NCBI RefSeq assembly: GCF_001717585.1 | Contig: NZ_CP017042.1 | Coordinates: 1,139,001-1,203,000 of the forward strand | DNA: 64,000 nt | Direction: 5' to 3' | Source: Selenomonas sp. oral taxon 920 | GTDB taxonomy: Bacteria > Bacillota > Negativicutes > Selenomonadales > Selenomonadaceae | Part shown: in pieces, positions 32,565-41,998 of the stretch | Position numbering within the stretch: the first letter of the stretch is position 1 | How the letters are laid out: every line of letters starts with the position of its first letter | Notes under the pieces: generated by a model | What the model was told of the DNA's origin: nothing | What the model saw: the letters and a program-made list of their open reading frames with translations, nothing else | Database searches by the model: none | Translations under genes and position numbers: made by a program

Positions 32565-33515
32565 TTAGTGTTCGTCGGTGGTATCATGAAGCGGCTCGCC
32601 GAAGATGAGCGTATCCAGCAGATCGATGAGCTGATTGATCTCCGGCTTCGACACCTGTCCGGATGCGCCGAGGCTTTCACCCTTGCGCTTCATTTCCTCA
32701 CTGATGAGGGAGGAGAAAAGAACGAGCGGAACCTCGCCCAGACGGTTATCTTCGCGCACGAGCTTGAGCAGACGATGTCCATCCATTTTCGGCATCTCAA
32801 CATCGGAGATAATGATGCGCACATGGTTTTCGATCGGACCATTCTTGCGTGCAAGATCCTGCAAGTAATCCCATGCATCCTGCCCATTGCCGAAGTCGCG
32901 GATGAACTTGTACCCCGCCTCGTGTAATGTGTTCACAAGGAGGTCACGCAGCATCTTGGAGTCCTCTGCGACCACGATATGCGCTGTTCCGCGGCGGGTC
33001 TTGGCATCCTGTGTTGCCTCTGTGACCGTTGTGAGCTTCTGGTTGATCTCCGGGTTGATCTCGGCAATGATGGTTTCAAAGTCAAGCAGGAGAACGATGC
33101 GATCCTCCATCTTGATGATACCGACAACGCGCGATCCCTCACCGACGTTCGGTGCCGGCTCCATGTTCTTCCACGAGATACGGTGAATGCGGTAGACACT
33201 CCCGACAAGGAAGCCGATATCGTAGTTATTGATCTCCGTAACAATGATGTTCTGGAGCTCATCTGCCGTCTGGAGATTCAGGCAGCGTGCCATATTGACG
33301 AGCGGGATTGCCTTGCCGCGGAGCGTAAACAGTCCGTCGACATAGGGATGTGCTTCGGGCATTGCTGTGACCGGGGTGCGTGTAATGACCTCACGGACCT
33401 TTGCGACGTTGATGCCGTAGTTCACCTTCCCAATGCTGAACTCGACAATCTCAAATTCGTTTGTTCCTGTCTCAAGCAGGATACCTTTTCTCTCTTCTGC
33501 AACCGTCTCTGCCAT
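32565..33515 (-). CDS. cheV: Chemotaxis coupling protein CheV
   Basis: 316 aa: an N-terminal CheW domain (about 15-160; EIVEFSIGKVNYGINVAKV, LFTLRGKAIPLVNMARCL) joined to a C-terminal response-regulator receiver (about 170-300; IVVAEDSKMLRDLLV, phospho-acceptor Asp in IIISDVEMPKMDGH). It links chemoreceptors to CheA and tunes adaptation. It shows that the organism is chemotactic; no other chemotaxis or flagellar gene lies in the window. Confidence 0.94.
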   Translation of the reverse strand: MAETVAEERKGILLETGTNEFEIVEFSIGKVNYGINVAKVREVITRTPVTAMPEAHPYVDGLFTLRGKAIPLVNMARCLNLQTADELQNIIVTEINNYDIGFLVGSVYRIHRISWKNMEPAPNVGEGSRVVGIIKMEDRIVLLLDFETIIAEINPEINQKLTTVTEATQDAKTRRGTAHIVVAEDSKMLRDLLVNTLHEAGYKFIRDFGNGQDAWDYLQDLARKNGPIENHVRIIISDVEMPKMDGHRLLKLVREDNRLGEVPLVLFSSLISEEMKRKGESLGASGQVSKPEINQLIDLLDTLIFGEPLHDTTDEH

Positions 33516-33603
33516 TTATCTCTCTCCCCCATGCTTGTAAACATTGTTTGCTATGCTCTCTATTCGCCCTTCAGAAAAAAAATCCTGCCTGTTTAAAAAA
33601 AAA

Positions 33604-34512
33604 CTAGGACTTTTTGTTGCCTGTGGATAAATATGTCCATCCATCACGCTGCTCAATGAGCCCTTCCTTCAGCAAGCGACCAAGCGCACGCTTGAATGCA
33701 GCCTTACTGATGTGAAAGCGATCCTGAATGACCTCCGGCGATGTTGCATCGGTGTATGGCATCCTGCCGTTATGGTCGTTCAGGAGAGCGAGGAGCCGAT
33801 CTGCGTCCTCCTGTTGTGCCGTTTCCTTTGGTGATCGCAGGGAGGCATTCAGTCGCCCGTCCTCACGCAGGTAGGTCACGCGCATTTCGACGGTTTCGCC
33901 GACACGCGGCCGTTTGGGAATCTCGCGGTGGTCGATAAAGACAATATAGCGTTCTTCGGTAAAGAGAAATACACCGCGTTCCGTAATATTGTAGACGGAA
34001 CCTCTCAGGCGGTCTCCTACGCGTACGCCTTCGGCAGGACGTGAGGCGCGGCGCAGCTCGTCCTCGACCTCCATGGTTACGGCAAGGCGTCCGGATTTGT
34101 CGGTATAGAGCTTTGCCCAGACAGTCTCACCGACCTGGGGGCGGCCTCGCATCCCTGCGTAGGGTAGAAAGATACCGCGCTCAGCCCCGACATCGAGAAA
34201 CGCGCCTTCCTTTGTGACGTTGATGATGCGCAGACGAGCGACCTGCCCCTCCTTCATGCGGGGCGTCCGCATGCTCGCAGTGAGGCGGCGTTTTGGATCG
34301 AGGTAAAGAAAGACGCGAACGCGATCACCAATCTTGACGGGGGCTGTCTGCTGAACATGGTGCAGCAGGATGTCGTCACTGGTGTTCCCGGTCTCTGCAT
34401 CCAAAAATACGCCAAGTTCACTCTCGCGTACGGCGGTGAGTTCGGCGACCTGACTCGGACCGTATTTGGATGGGCGTTGGTTATGCCCCGTTTTTCGCGT
34501 TCTTTCCTGCAT
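33604..34512 (-). CDS. cvfB: S1-like RNA-binding protein, CvfB family
   Basis: 302 aa. Three consecutive S1-type beta-barrels are visible (about 15-75; 80-150 with RIINVTKEGAFLDVGAERG; 165-230 with GSVYNITERGVFLFTEERY), followed by a C-terminal winged helix (FHISKAAFKRALGRLLKEGL). The CvfB/YitL family affects virulence gene expression and probably translation in Firmicutes. ATG at 34512 follows GAGGAATAGGAAAG inside the 3' part of rsfS's flank. Last gene of the long rplU-cvfB run. Confidence 0.9.
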   Translation of the reverse strand: MQERTRKTGHNQRPSKYGPSQVAELTAVRESELGVFLDAETGNTSDDILLHHVQQTAPVKIGDRVRVFLYLDPKRRLTASMRTPRMKEGQVARLRIINVTKEGAFLDVGAERGIFLPYAGMRGRPQVGETVWAKLYTDKSGRLAVTMEVEDELRRASRPAEGVRVGDRLRGSVYNITERGVFLFTEERYIVFIDHREIPKRPRVGETVEMRVTYLREDGRLNASLRSPKETAQQEDADRLLALLNDHNGRMPYTDATSPEVIQDRFHISKAAFKRALGRLLKEGLIEQRDGWTYLSTGNKKS

Positions 34513-34517
34513 CTTTC

Positions 34518-34862
34518 CTATTCCTCGTATGGCGTCAGCTTGGCATCGCCCCACAGGCGTTCCAGCGCGTAGTATTCGCGTGCGTCCTGCTGGAAGATGT
34601 GCGCGACGGTATCACCGTAGTCGAGCAGAACCCACTCTCCTTCACGATAGCCTTCCTTGTGGAGAAATGAAATCCCCGCTTCCTCCATTTTTTCCTCAAT
34701 GTTATCTGTAATTGCGCGCACCTGTGTTGCGGTATTCGCCGAGCAGATGACAAAATAGTCATTCGTTGACATCAGACCGATCATGTCCATCTGCACGATA
34801 TCGCGTGCTTTTTTTTCATCCGCCGCCGCGCAAATCACACGGCATTTTTCCTGCTCTGTCAA
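34518..34862 (-). CDS. rsfS: Ribosomal silencing factor
   Basis: 114 aa, RsfS/Iojap family. It binds L14 on the large subunit and blocks subunit joining in slow growth. Landmarks are KKARDIVQMDMIGLMSTNDYF and EGYREGEWVLLDYGDTVAHIF. It starts with TTG (34862) after GGAGGGA. Its place after nadD, yqeK and the LCP gene is typical of this lineage. Confidence 0.95.
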   Translation of the reverse strand: MTEQEKCRVICAAADEKKARDIVQMDMIGLMSTNDYFVICSANTATQVRAITDNIEEKMEEAGISFLHKEGYREGEWVLLDYGDTVAHIFQQDAREYYALERLWGDAKLTPYEE

Positions 34863-34876
34863 GCTGTTCCCTCCTG

Positions 34877-35926
34877 TTACTCCGTACCCGCTGTCTCCGG
34901 CGGGAAAAGTTCATGAATAATTTCATCCGTTGCCGCACGATCCATGATCCAGATGGTATCATCGCTCCGTGAGAAATCACCGGGCAGCATGATTGTGCGC
35001 GGCGGATCGCTGCTCAGTTTCCGAATGACATTGCCAATGTGCACGGAGTCAAAGAGCTCAGCACTGGTTGTGACATTTTGTTTCAGGATATCTGCGATGG
35101 TCGGGATCTTTGGCAGTGTATCGACGCGCAGGAGCTTGGCATAGAATGCCTTGACAAATTTCTGCTGCCGCTGTGTCCGCCCGAGATCGCCGAGGTCGTC
35201 GCTCCGATAGCGCAGATAGTGCTCTGCGCTCTTTCCGTCCAGATGGCGATACCCCTGCCGCATATGGATCGAAAGCTGCGCCTCGGGATCGTCATAGTCC
35301 ATGTTCTGCTCGATATAGAGGTCGATACCGCCGACCGTGTCCACAATCTGTGCAAATGTCGCAAGATCGATGATAACGTACTGATGAATGGAGATGTCAA
35401 ACATTTGGTTGATCGTCCGCACCATCAGGGGAGCTCCGCCGACGGCGTAGACATTGGATAGTCTGGTTTCGCCTTTGTCCTGCGCCATGACCACCCATGT
35501 ATCGCGCGGGATGTTGAGGATACGCACTTTGCCCGTTGCATTTTCCATGCTGATGAGGAGAATGGCATCGGCTCGTTTTTCCTCGTCGTTATCCATATTG
35601 ACCGCATCATCCAGACCGAGTACCAGTACATTCGTATAGCCGTCAAAGCGAACGTCAACCTCTCCGCGATTTGCTTCCTGACGGATCAGGTATGCCTCAT
35701 ACATATCTCGCACATCACGGTACGCCTGTACGCCCCATCCGATGACATAGTATCCTCCGATACTGAGTGCTGCAAGGAGGATAATGGTGCAGATGAGGCG
35801 AATGATGCCGCGCAGAAATGCCATACGGCGTTTGCGTTTTCGCTGACTGCGGCGCTTGTTGATATTTTCACGTGAGTTTTCACTTTGTAATTGAGCAGCA
35901 AGTTCCTCTGCGTCGTATTCCGACAT
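34877..35926 (-). CDS. LytR-CpsA-Psr (LCP) family protein
   Basis: About 349 aa: a basic cytoplasmic N-terminus (NKRRSQRKRKRR), one transmembrane helix and an extracytoplasmic LCP domain (VLVLGLDDA.., ADAILLISME, ILNIPRDTWV, LYIEQNMDYDD, GYRHLDGKSAEHYLRYR). LCP proteins transfer glycopolymers to the cell wall from undecaprenyl carriers; in an organism with an outer membrane the acceptor is unclear. The start is uncertain: ATG 35926 or 35929 lies just after a G-rich Shine-Dalgarno, while ATG 35947 has none. Confidence 0.9.
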   Translation of the reverse strand: MSEYDAEELAAQLQSENSRENINKRRSQRKRKRRMAFLRGIIRLICTIILLAALSIGGYYVIGWGVQAYRDVRDMYEAYLIRQEANRGEVDVRFDGYTNVLVLGLDDAVNMDNDEEKRADAILLISMENATGKVRILNIPRDTWVVMAQDKGETRLSNVYAVGGAPLMVRTINQMFDISIHQYVIIDLATFAQIVDTVGGIDLYIEQNMDYDDPEAQLSIHMRQGYRHLDGKSAEHYLRYRSDDLGDLGRTQRQQKFVKAFYAKLLRVDTLPKIPTIADILKQNVTTSAELFDSVHIGNVIRKLSSDPPRTIMLPGDFSRSDDTIWIMDRAATDEIIHELFPPETAGTE

Positions 35927-35960
35927 CATCCCCCCCTCTCTGTCCATGCAATAGAATCAT

Positions 35961-36542
35961 TCAGCGTCGATCAAGAAGAAGTTCATTTCGTGCCGTAACG
36001 GTATCCGGATGAATGAGCCCACCCTTCTGTGCAACAAAGAGAATGGACTCCGTCAGTCCGACCAGCATCATTTCATCCAGCGAGGCCGTACGCGCGAGTT
36101 CGCGCAAATGCTCCACTTTGGGATAGGCGCGCGATGGCTCGATCATATCGGCATAGTAGATGATCTTATCCAGTGCCGTCATGTTCGTGCCGCCGACGGT
36201 ATGTCGCCAGACCGCTTGTGCAATCACGGCATCGTTAATGCCGTAGACCTCGTAAATCAGATAAGCCCCCACATAGGCGTGGAGCAAAAGCGGCATGGCA
36301 GATTCGATTTTCCCGATGGGAATCCCGCGACGACGTGCCTCTTTTGGCAGATCGGCCGTCTCATAGACACGACCGCAGTCATGCAGGAGGCCTGCCACAC
36401 GTGCGCGTTCTTCGTTCATGCCAAAACGGCGCGCCATTGTCGCCGCTGTCTCGGCAACCCCCAGAGAGTGCTTGTAACGGCTTGGGGTGAGCTGCTGCTC
36501 AAGAATAGCACGCATCTCCTCATAGCTCTTTGTCATGCTCAC
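35961..36542 (-). CDS. yqeK: YqeK, symmetrical Ap4A hydrolase
   Basis: 193 aa HD-domain protein: SRYKHSLGVAETAATMARRF, VAGLLHDCGRVYE, VWRHTVGGTNMTALDKIIYYADM. The Gram-positive YqeK family splits diadenosine tetraphosphate into two ADP. GTG at 36542 with AGGGGG 7 nt upstream is preferred to ATG at 36536. It overlaps nadD by 23 nt, a conserved pair. Confidence 0.93.
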   Translation of the reverse strand: MSMTKSYEEMRAILEQQLTPSRYKHSLGVAETAATMARRFGMNEERARVAGLLHDCGRVYETADLPKEARRRGIPIGKIESAMPLLLHAYVGAYLIYEVYGINDAVIAQAVWRHTVGGTNMTALDKIIYYADMIEPSRAYPKVEHLRELARTASLDEMMLVGLTESILFVAQKGGLIHPDTVTARNELLLDRR

Positions 36543-37140
36543 GATACAGCCCCCTGTCTTCCATATATTCCTCTACCGCACGCGGCACCAGATGCCGAAT
36601 GGAAAGCCCTGCACGGATGCGTGCGCGAATCGCACTTGAGGAGATTTCCAAATGCGGCGTTGGCAGCACTTGAATGTGACTGCGTTCCTCTGCCGTAAAT
36701 TTTTCTGCGAGCAGGAGCTCATCGAGTGGAACACCCTGCCGCGTCGCAACGATGAACTGGCAGGAACACAGCAGGCGTTTCGGCTCATGCCAACGATAGA
36801 GATCGTTCATTGCGTCGGCTCCGGTGATAAAGAAGAGCTCCGCTCCGTCCAGTCGATGTTGGAGCTCCGCAATGGTATCCACCGTATAGGAAGGCCCTTC
36901 ACGGCGCAGTTCGATATCCGATACCGAAAAATGCGGATTTTCCTGTATGGCACACTCTGTCATGGCAAGCCGATCTTCGGGGGATGCCGCACGCGTTCCA
37001 TCCTTATGCGGCGGACGCGCAGACGGGATAAAGAGAACCCTGTCCAGGCAGACTGCCGAGCGCACCATCTCTGCTGTGATGAGATGTCCCATATGAATGG
37101 GGTCAAATGTTCCGCCCATAATTCCAATGCGGCTTCCCAT
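36520..37140 (-). CDS. nadD: Nicotinate-nucleotide adenylyltransferase
   Basis: Adenylates NaMN to NaAD in NAD synthesis. 206 aa, nucleotidyltransferase fold: IGIMGGTFDPIHMGHLITAE (HxGH), FIPSARPPHK, FFITGADAMNDL and the C-terminal ISSSAIRARIRAG (ISSTxIR). GAGGTGAG precedes the ATG. Confidence 0.97.
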   Translation of the reverse strand: MGSRIGIMGGTFDPIHMGHLITAEMVRSAVCLDRVLFIPSARPPHKDGTRAASPEDRLAMTECAIQENPHFSVSDIELRREGPSYTVDTIAELQHRLDGAELFFITGADAMNDLYRWHEPKRLLCSCQFIVATRQGVPLDELLLAEKFTAEERSHIQVLPTPHLEISSSAIRARIRAGLSIRHLVPRAVEEYMEDRGLYREHDKEL

Positions 37141-37146
37141 CTCTGC

Positions 37147-37296
37147 TCACCTCACAAATTGAAGAATCACGAGTACCAAAGCGGTGATGATGAAAAACGT
37201 GACAACCGCATACAGATAGTCGAGAATATCATGTCGTCCCTTTTCCGTTGCCGTATACTGACATAGTGTCCGAAGATATCCAATCAGGCGGTACAT
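37147..37296 (-). CDS. Small single-pass membrane protein, unknown
   Basis: 49 aa if it starts at ATG 37296, with GAGGA about 10 nt upstream. Basic first half (YRLIGYLRTLCQYTATEKGR), then one hydrophobic helix close to the C-terminus (AVVTFFIITALVLVILQF). It fills the gap between proA (stop 37331) and nadD (6 bp on) in the same direction. A frame open to 37359 would enter proA. I do not recognise a family. Confidence 0.5.
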   Translation of the reverse strand: MYRLIGYLRTLCQYTATEKGRHDILDYLYAVVTFFIITALVLVILQFVR

Positions 37297-37330
37297 TTGT
37301 GGCACGTCCTCGTTGTCGCAGCAAACATCG

Positions 37331-38584
37331 TCAGCGTACCTGTCCCTCACCGTAGACAAGATACTTTGTACTAGTCAGGGCTTCAAGTCCCATCGGACCC
37401 CGTACATGGAGTTTCTGCGTGCTGATGCCGATCTCTGCGCCAAAGCCGAACTCAAAGCCATCCGTAAAGCGTGTGGAGGCATTCACATAGACCGTCGAAG
37501 CGTCGACGCGCTGCTGGAAATCATGTGCCGCACGAATGTCATTGGTAACGATGGTCTCGGAGTGCCCCGTATTGTATTGATTGATATGTGCGATTGCCGC
37601 CTCCATATCTGTGACCATGCGAATTGACAGGATGAGGTCGCCGTATTCCGTAGACCAATCCTCCTCACTTGCCGCCGCAATGCCCGAGAGAATTGCACAC
37701 GTTTTCGGGCAGCCGCGCAGTTCTACACCATTCGCATGGAGGAGCTGCGCCATTTGCGGAAGGAAATCCTCCGCAATCTTTTCGTGTACCAGAAGGGTCT
37801 CTGCGGCATTGCAGACAGAGGGACGCGAAACCTTTGCGTTTTCCACAATGCGGAGTGCCATCGGGATATCTGACGCACAATCCACATAGATATGACAGAC
37901 GCCGGCTCCCGTCTCTATGACAGGGACGGTGCTGCTCTCGACAATGCGGCGAATCAGACCCGCCCCGCCGCGCGGAATGATGACATCGAGCAGTCCTGTC
38001 AGATGTGTCATGACATCGACGGCGGCGCGGTCCTTCATTGCAAGCAGCTGGATTGCTCCCTGCGGAATATCCGCCGCATAGGCGGCGCGCGAAAGCACCT
38101 CTGCGATGGCAAGATTCGAGCGCAGCGCATCGGAACCGCCGCGCAGGAGAACCGCGTTCCCGGATTTCAGACAGAGACCGATCGCATCTGCCGTCACGTT
38201 CGGACGAGCTTCGTAGATTATACCGACGACACCAAGCGGCACGCGCATACGACGAATTTCAAGCCCGTTCGGACGGCGCACCGAATAGTCCTCTCTCCCC
38301 AGCGGGTCAGGGAGGGCGGCGGTCAAACGAAGCCCTTCTGCCATAGAGGCGATACGCGCCTCGTCAAGACGCAGACGATCCAGATAGGAAGCACGCATCC
38401 CGGATGTTTTGGCATCCTCCACATCTGCTGCGTTTTCATGGAGGATTTTGTCTCTGTGTGCCATCAGGGCATCTGCCATTGCACAGAGTGCTTTGTCGCG
38501 TGCGTCCGTCCGAAGTGCTGCGAGGTGATAAGATGCTGCCTTTGCTGCCTCTGCCTGCGCACGAATCTCCTGCTCCATCACCAT
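37331..38584 (-). CDS. proA: Gamma-glutamyl phosphate reductase
   Basis: Second step of proline synthesis: NADPH reduction of glutamyl phosphate to the semialdehyde. About 417 aa, aldehyde-dehydrogenase fold: PLGVVGIIYEARPNVTADA, LRGGSDALRSN, IPRGGAGLI, the catalytic Cys in RPSVCNAAETLLVH. ATG at 38584 is preferred (AAGGAG 5 nt before); a GTG two codons earlier and an ATG two codons later are alternatives. It lies 9 bp after proB. Confidence 0.96.
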   Translation of the reverse strand: MVMEQEIRAQAEAAKAASYHLAALRTDARDKALCAMADALMAHRDKILHENAADVEDAKTSGMRASYLDRLRLDEARIASMAEGLRLTAALPDPLGREDYSVRRPNGLEIRRMRVPLGVVGIIYEARPNVTADAIGLCLKSGNAVLLRGGSDALRSNLAIAEVLSRAAYAADIPQGAIQLLAMKDRAAVDVMTHLTGLLDVIIPRGGAGLIRRIVESSTVPVIETGAGVCHIYVDCASDIPMALRIVENAKVSRPSVCNAAETLLVHEKIAEDFLPQMAQLLHANGVELRGCPKTCAILSGIAAASEEDWSTEYGDLILSIRMVTDMEAAIAHINQYNTGHSETIVTNDIRAAHDFQQRVDASTVYVNASTRFTDGFEFGFGAEIGISTQKLHVRGPMGLEALTSTKYLVYGEGQVR

Positions 38585-38593
38585 GAACACTCC

Positions 38594-39718
38594 TTATACC
38601 ATCAGAACCATATTGTCCCGATGAATGATCTCCTCATGTGCACCATCTGTCACAAGTTCATGAAAGTCCGTTGTTCTGTGTCCCATCAGACGCATCACAT
38701 CTGCGGCATCATATGCTGCAATGCCGCGTGCGATCTCCTGTCCTGCGGGACTGAGGACGCGCACTGTCTCACCTGCTGAGAAGTCACCGTATACCGCTGT
38801 CACACCGACCGCCAGCAGGCTTGCCCCGCGCCGCATGGCGGCAATACAGCCTTCATCCACGAGAATCTCACCTGTGAGACGCTTTCCGAATGCGAGCCAG
38901 CTCTTGCGGGTCTTGAGGTGCGCTTCGCGTGCGGGAAACAGTGTGCCAATTTCTTCCCCGCGCAGGATGGAACGGATGATACCGTCCTCATCGCCGCGTG
39001 CAATCACCATTGTCACACCGGCATTCTGGGCAATCTTTGCGGCTTCAATCTTGGTCTGCATACCGCCCGTTCCCTGCGCAGAGCCGGCACCGCCGGCAAT
39101 CCGCTCGATCTCCGGCGTGATCTCCGGAATCTCGGAGATGAGTCGTGCTGACGCATCTGTGCGCGGGTTCGCCGTATAGACACCGTCAATATCCGAAAGG
39201 ATGATGAGCGCATCCGCATCAACAAGTGCGGCAACAACAGCCGACAGATTATCATTGTCCCCGATCTTGATCTCGTCGACGGCAACAGCATCGTTTTCGT
39301 TGATGACGGGGATGACATTCATCCCGAGGAGTGCGAGGAGCGCATTGCGTGAGTTCATATACTGGTGATGGCGTGCGGCATTCTCCTTTGTGAGGAGGAT
39401 CTGTGCCATTGTCCGTCCGTACTCGTGGAAGAATTTTTCATAGATGTGCAGAAGTGCGCCCTGCCCAATTGCAGCAAGCGCCTGCCGCGCAGGAATGTTT
39501 GCAGGACGCTCCTTGAGCCCGAGTGTGTTCATTCCTGCGGCAATCGCGCCGGAGGAAACGAGCAGGATATCCTTCCCTTGATTTGCCTCGTCAATGAGTT
39601 CGCGTACGAGATGCTCCATGCGATGAAGATTCATCCCGCCCGATGGATGTGTGAGGGTACTCGTCCCCACCTTGACAACAATGCGTTTTGCCTCACGCAG
39701 ACGCGCTCTTACATTCAT
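38594..39718 (-). CDS. proB: Glutamate 5-kinase with PUA domain
   Basis: First step of proline synthesis. 374 aa: an amino-acid kinase domain (about 1-260; IVVKVGTSTLTHP, LLVSSGAIAAGMNTLG, VINENDAVAVDEIKIGDND, GGMQTKIEAAKIA) plus a C-terminal PUA domain (about 280-365). The domain form fits a proline-feedback-inhibited enzyme. ATGA overlap with yhbY. Confidence 0.97.
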   Translation of the reverse strand: MNVRARLREAKRIVVKVGTSTLTHPSGGMNLHRMEHLVRELIDEANQGKDILLVSSGAIAAGMNTLGLKERPANIPARQALAAIGQGALLHIYEKFFHEYGRTMAQILLTKENAARHHQYMNSRNALLALLGMNVIPVINENDAVAVDEIKIGDNDNLSAVVAALVDADALIILSDIDGVYTANPRTDASARLISEIPEITPEIERIAGGAGSAQGTGGMQTKIEAAKIAQNAGVTMVIARGDEDGIIRSILRGEEIGTLFPAREAHLKTRKSWLAFGKRLTGEILVDEGCIAAMRRGASLLAVGVTAVYGDFSAGETVRVLSPAGQEIARGIAAYDAADVMRLMGHRTTDFHELVTDGAHEEIIHRDNMVLMV

Positions 39719-40014
39719 AGTTCGATCCTTGGTTTATCAAAGTTGCGTCGGAAGAGGAGACCATTTCTGCCGATGACCTGCACGAGGTTTGCGTCTGCCC
39801 GCTCTGCGAGCATGGTGATCGCTTCCTCCGGCTCGTCCGGTGCATTTTGCAGGACACGAACCTTGATGAGCTCGCGTTTCTTGATGGCCTCACGCGCCGA
39901 GGCGACGACCGTCGGTGTCACACCTTCCTTGCCGATCATGACGATAGCTTCCTCCGCCATGCCGAGTGAGCGCAATTTCCGAATCTGCTTGCTGGTCAGC
40001 GTGTTTCGCAGCAA
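39715..40014 (-). CDS. yhbY: CRM-domain RNA-binding protein YhbY
   Basis: 99 aa, one CRM domain: LTSKQIRKLRSLGMAEEAI, VMIGKEGVTPTVV, ELIKVRVLQNAPDEP and QVIGRNGLLFRR (GxxG loop). It associates with pre-50S particles. The start is TTG at 40014 with GGAGGAAA upstream, 17 bp after obgE, next to another ribosome-assembly factor. Confidence 0.94.
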   Translation of the reverse strand: MLRNTLTSKQIRKLRSLGMAEEAIVMIGKEGVTPTVVASAREAIKKRELIKVRVLQNAPDEPEEAITMLAERADANLVQVIGRNGLLFRRNFDKPRIEL

Positions 40015-40031
40015 ATCTTTTCCTCCATTTC

Positions 40032-41315
40032 TCAGTCTTGATAGTCGAATTCCATATCCCCGATACGAACAGTCATGCCCTCTTTGATACCGCGTGCGCG
40101 CAGTTTTTCGTCCAACCCTTTGAGACGCCAGATATACTGAAAGCGACGAACAGCTTCATCGTTGTTGAAGTTTGTCATAGCAACGAGCTTTTCAAGTGCC
40201 CTGCCGGATACGATGAAGTCTCCCGCATCATTGCGTGAAATCGTTACCTTCTCGTCATCTTCGGCATTTTGATTGAATACGGCAACATCATCTTCCTCTG
40301 CTTCGGGTTCGGGCACATAGGCATCCAGCCATGTACCAACGTGATCAATGAGTTCCTGCACTCCTGTGCGTGTTGCGGCGGAAATTGCAAAGAACTCTAT
40401 CCCCTCGCGCTCGGCAAGATCCTTCAGACGAGGCAAATGCTCCTCGGCAGACGGAAGGTCAATCTTATTCGCGACAAGGATCTGTGTACGTTTTGCAATC
40501 TTCTCACTATAGCGCGCGAGTTCCTTGTTGATCTTGTAATAATCCTCGACGGGATCGCGCCCCTCGATGCCGGAGGCATCCACGATATGCAGAATGAGAC
40601 GCGTGCGTTCCACATGGCGGAGGAAGTCATGCCCGAGCCCTACGCCATCGGCAGCACCCTCAATGAGCCCTGGTATGTCTGCCATGACGAAACTCTTTTC
40701 ATAGTCCGTCTGTACAACGCCGAGCACGGGCGTCAATGTCGTAAAATGGTAGTCTGCAATCTCAGGGCGTGCTGCAGAGCAGGATGCAACGAGGCTCGAC
40801 TTGCCGACGCTCGGATAGCCGACAAGACCGACATCGGCGAGCAGTTTCAGTTCCAGCCGCAGCTTGCGGCTTTCGCCCGGCTCGCCGAACTCGGCAAAGG
40901 ACGGTGCACGGTTTGCAGAATTTGCAAACTTTGCATTGCCGCGTCCACCGCGTCCACCACGTGCAATTACAGCCTCCATGCCGACCTCGATGAGATCGGC
41001 AAGTACCTCCCCCGTCGTTTCATCCATCACAATCGTACCAGGCGGGACATCGACATAGAGATTCTGTGCGTTTCTGCCAAACTGGTTCTTATGTTCGCCA
41101 TTCTCACCGTTCTTCGCGTTAAACTTACGATGAAAACGAAACGAGAGCAGTGTATTCAAATTGCGGTCGGCGCGGAAGATGACATCTCCACCGCGTCCGC
41201 CGTCTCCGCCCGACGGACCACCTTTTGGCATAAACTTTTCATGCCGGAACGCGGATTTTCCATGTCCGCCGTCTCCTGCCTTTACCGTGACCTGTGCGCG
41301 GTCTATGAACTGCAT
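40032..41315 (-). CDS. obgE: GTPase Obg
   Basis: 427 aa. The glycine-rich Obg fold (1-158; VTVKAGDGGHGKSAFRHEKF, GGDGGRGGDVIF), the G domain (159-330; P-loop GYPSVGKSSLV, FVMADIPGLIEGAADG, LVANKIDLPSA) and a C-terminal OCT domain (about 345-427), which is missing in Proteobacteria. It is a 50S assembly GTPase linked to ppGpp. ATG at 41315 has GGGGG upstream; the frame open to 41366 is not needed. Confidence 0.97.
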   Translation of the reverse strand: MQFIDRAQVTVKAGDGGHGKSAFRHEKFMPKGGPSGGDGGRGGDVIFRADRNLNTLLSFRFHRKFNAKNGENGEHKNQFGRNAQNLYVDVPPGTIVMDETTGEVLADLIEVGMEAVIARGGRGGRGNAKFANSANRAPSFAEFGEPGESRKLRLELKLLADVGLVGYPSVGKSSLVASCSAARPEIADYHFTTLTPVLGVVQTDYEKSFVMADIPGLIEGAADGVGLGHDFLRHVERTRLILHIVDASGIEGRDPVEDYYKINKELARYSEKIAKRTQILVANKIDLPSAEEHLPRLKDLAEREGIEFFAISAATRTGVQELIDHVGTWLDAYVPEPEAEEDDVAVFNQNAEDDEKVTISRNDAGDFIVSGRALEKLVAMTNFNNDEAVRRFQYIWRLKGLDEKLRARGIKEGMTVRIGDMEFDYQD

Positions 41316-41375
41316 ACGTCCCCCTATAGAAAAGAGCCTGCACCACCAAGGTACAGGCATCCGCATAGAACAAAA

Positions 41376-41678
41376 TTAAACAGCGGCCTCCGCAAGCGGA
41401 TACACACTGATCTGGCGCTGATGACGCCCCTTGCGCTCAAAGGCAACCTTGCCGTCAATCTTCGCAAAGATCGTGTCATCTTTGCCAATACCGACATTGT
41501 GCCCCGGATGGAAATGCGTGCCGCGCTGACGGACAATGATGCTGCCTGCCGTCACGTGCGTGCCTGCCTGCTCCTTCACGCCAAGACGCTTGGAATGGCT
41601 GTCGCGGCCATTGCGGGTAGAGCTGACACCCTTCTTATGTGCAAAAAGCTGCAAATCAAACGAAAACAATCTGTTCAC
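41376..41678 (-). CDS. rpmA: Ribosomal protein L27 with cleavable N-terminal extension
   Basis: 100 aa. The sequence begins [17 protein letters not shown]; mature L27 starts at the Ala after LQLF, so a 12-residue extension must be removed, as in Firmicutes. [17 protein letters not shown] and [18 protein letters not shown] are core L27 motifs. GTG start at 41678 overlaps the prp stop (GTGA), tying it to its protease. Confidence 0.96.
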   Translation of the reverse strand: MNRLFSFDLQLFAHKKGVSSTRNGRDSHSKRLGVKEQAGTHVTAGSIIVRQRGTHFHPGHNVGIGKDDTIFAKIDGKVAFERKGRHQRQISVYPLAEAAV

Positions 41679-41995
41679 CCCTTTACTTCCTGGATTTGAA
41701 TGCCCTTTGGGCTGATTTTCTCAATTTCTGCGAGTCCAATATACATAGTGCGCAGAATCGCTTCGGTACGATCATCCGGCGGCTCGGAGAGCCACATTTC
41801 GAGATTCCCGCTCGCAATGTCATAGTCGACGGTACGATGCAGGTGCTCTATGATCCCAAGCAGTGCGGACTGAGTCAGAGCCGATACACCTGCACAGACA
41901 ATATCCTGTCCTCGTTTTGCTGTACCGCTGTGTCCTTTGACACAATACCCTGCAATCATCCCGTCCGCATTGGTGAAAATCTCAACCGAGATCAC
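41675..41995 (-). CDS. prp: Prp, L27 N-terminal processing protease
   Basis: 106-aa cysteine protease of the YsxB/Prp family. The catalytic His is in [18 protein letters not shown] (GHSG) and the Cys 12 residues later in the same stretch. It cuts the L27 extension, an essential step in Firmicutes. GTG start at 41995 lies 4 bp after rplU; the rplU-prp-rpmA order is the classic Firmicutes arrangement. Confidence 0.95.
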   Translation of the reverse strand: MISVEIFTNADGMIAGYCVKGHSGTAKRGQDIVCAGVSALTQSALLGIIEHLHRTVDYDIASGNLEMWLSEPPDDRTEAILRTMYIGLAEIEKISPKGIQIQEVKG

Positions 41996-41998
41996 GAA

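Noticed and set aside
40269-41699. 476-aa plus-strand frame opposite obgE, rpmA and part of prp
   Set aside because: Antisense to three certain genes, no recognisable domain, Cys/Arg-rich composition.
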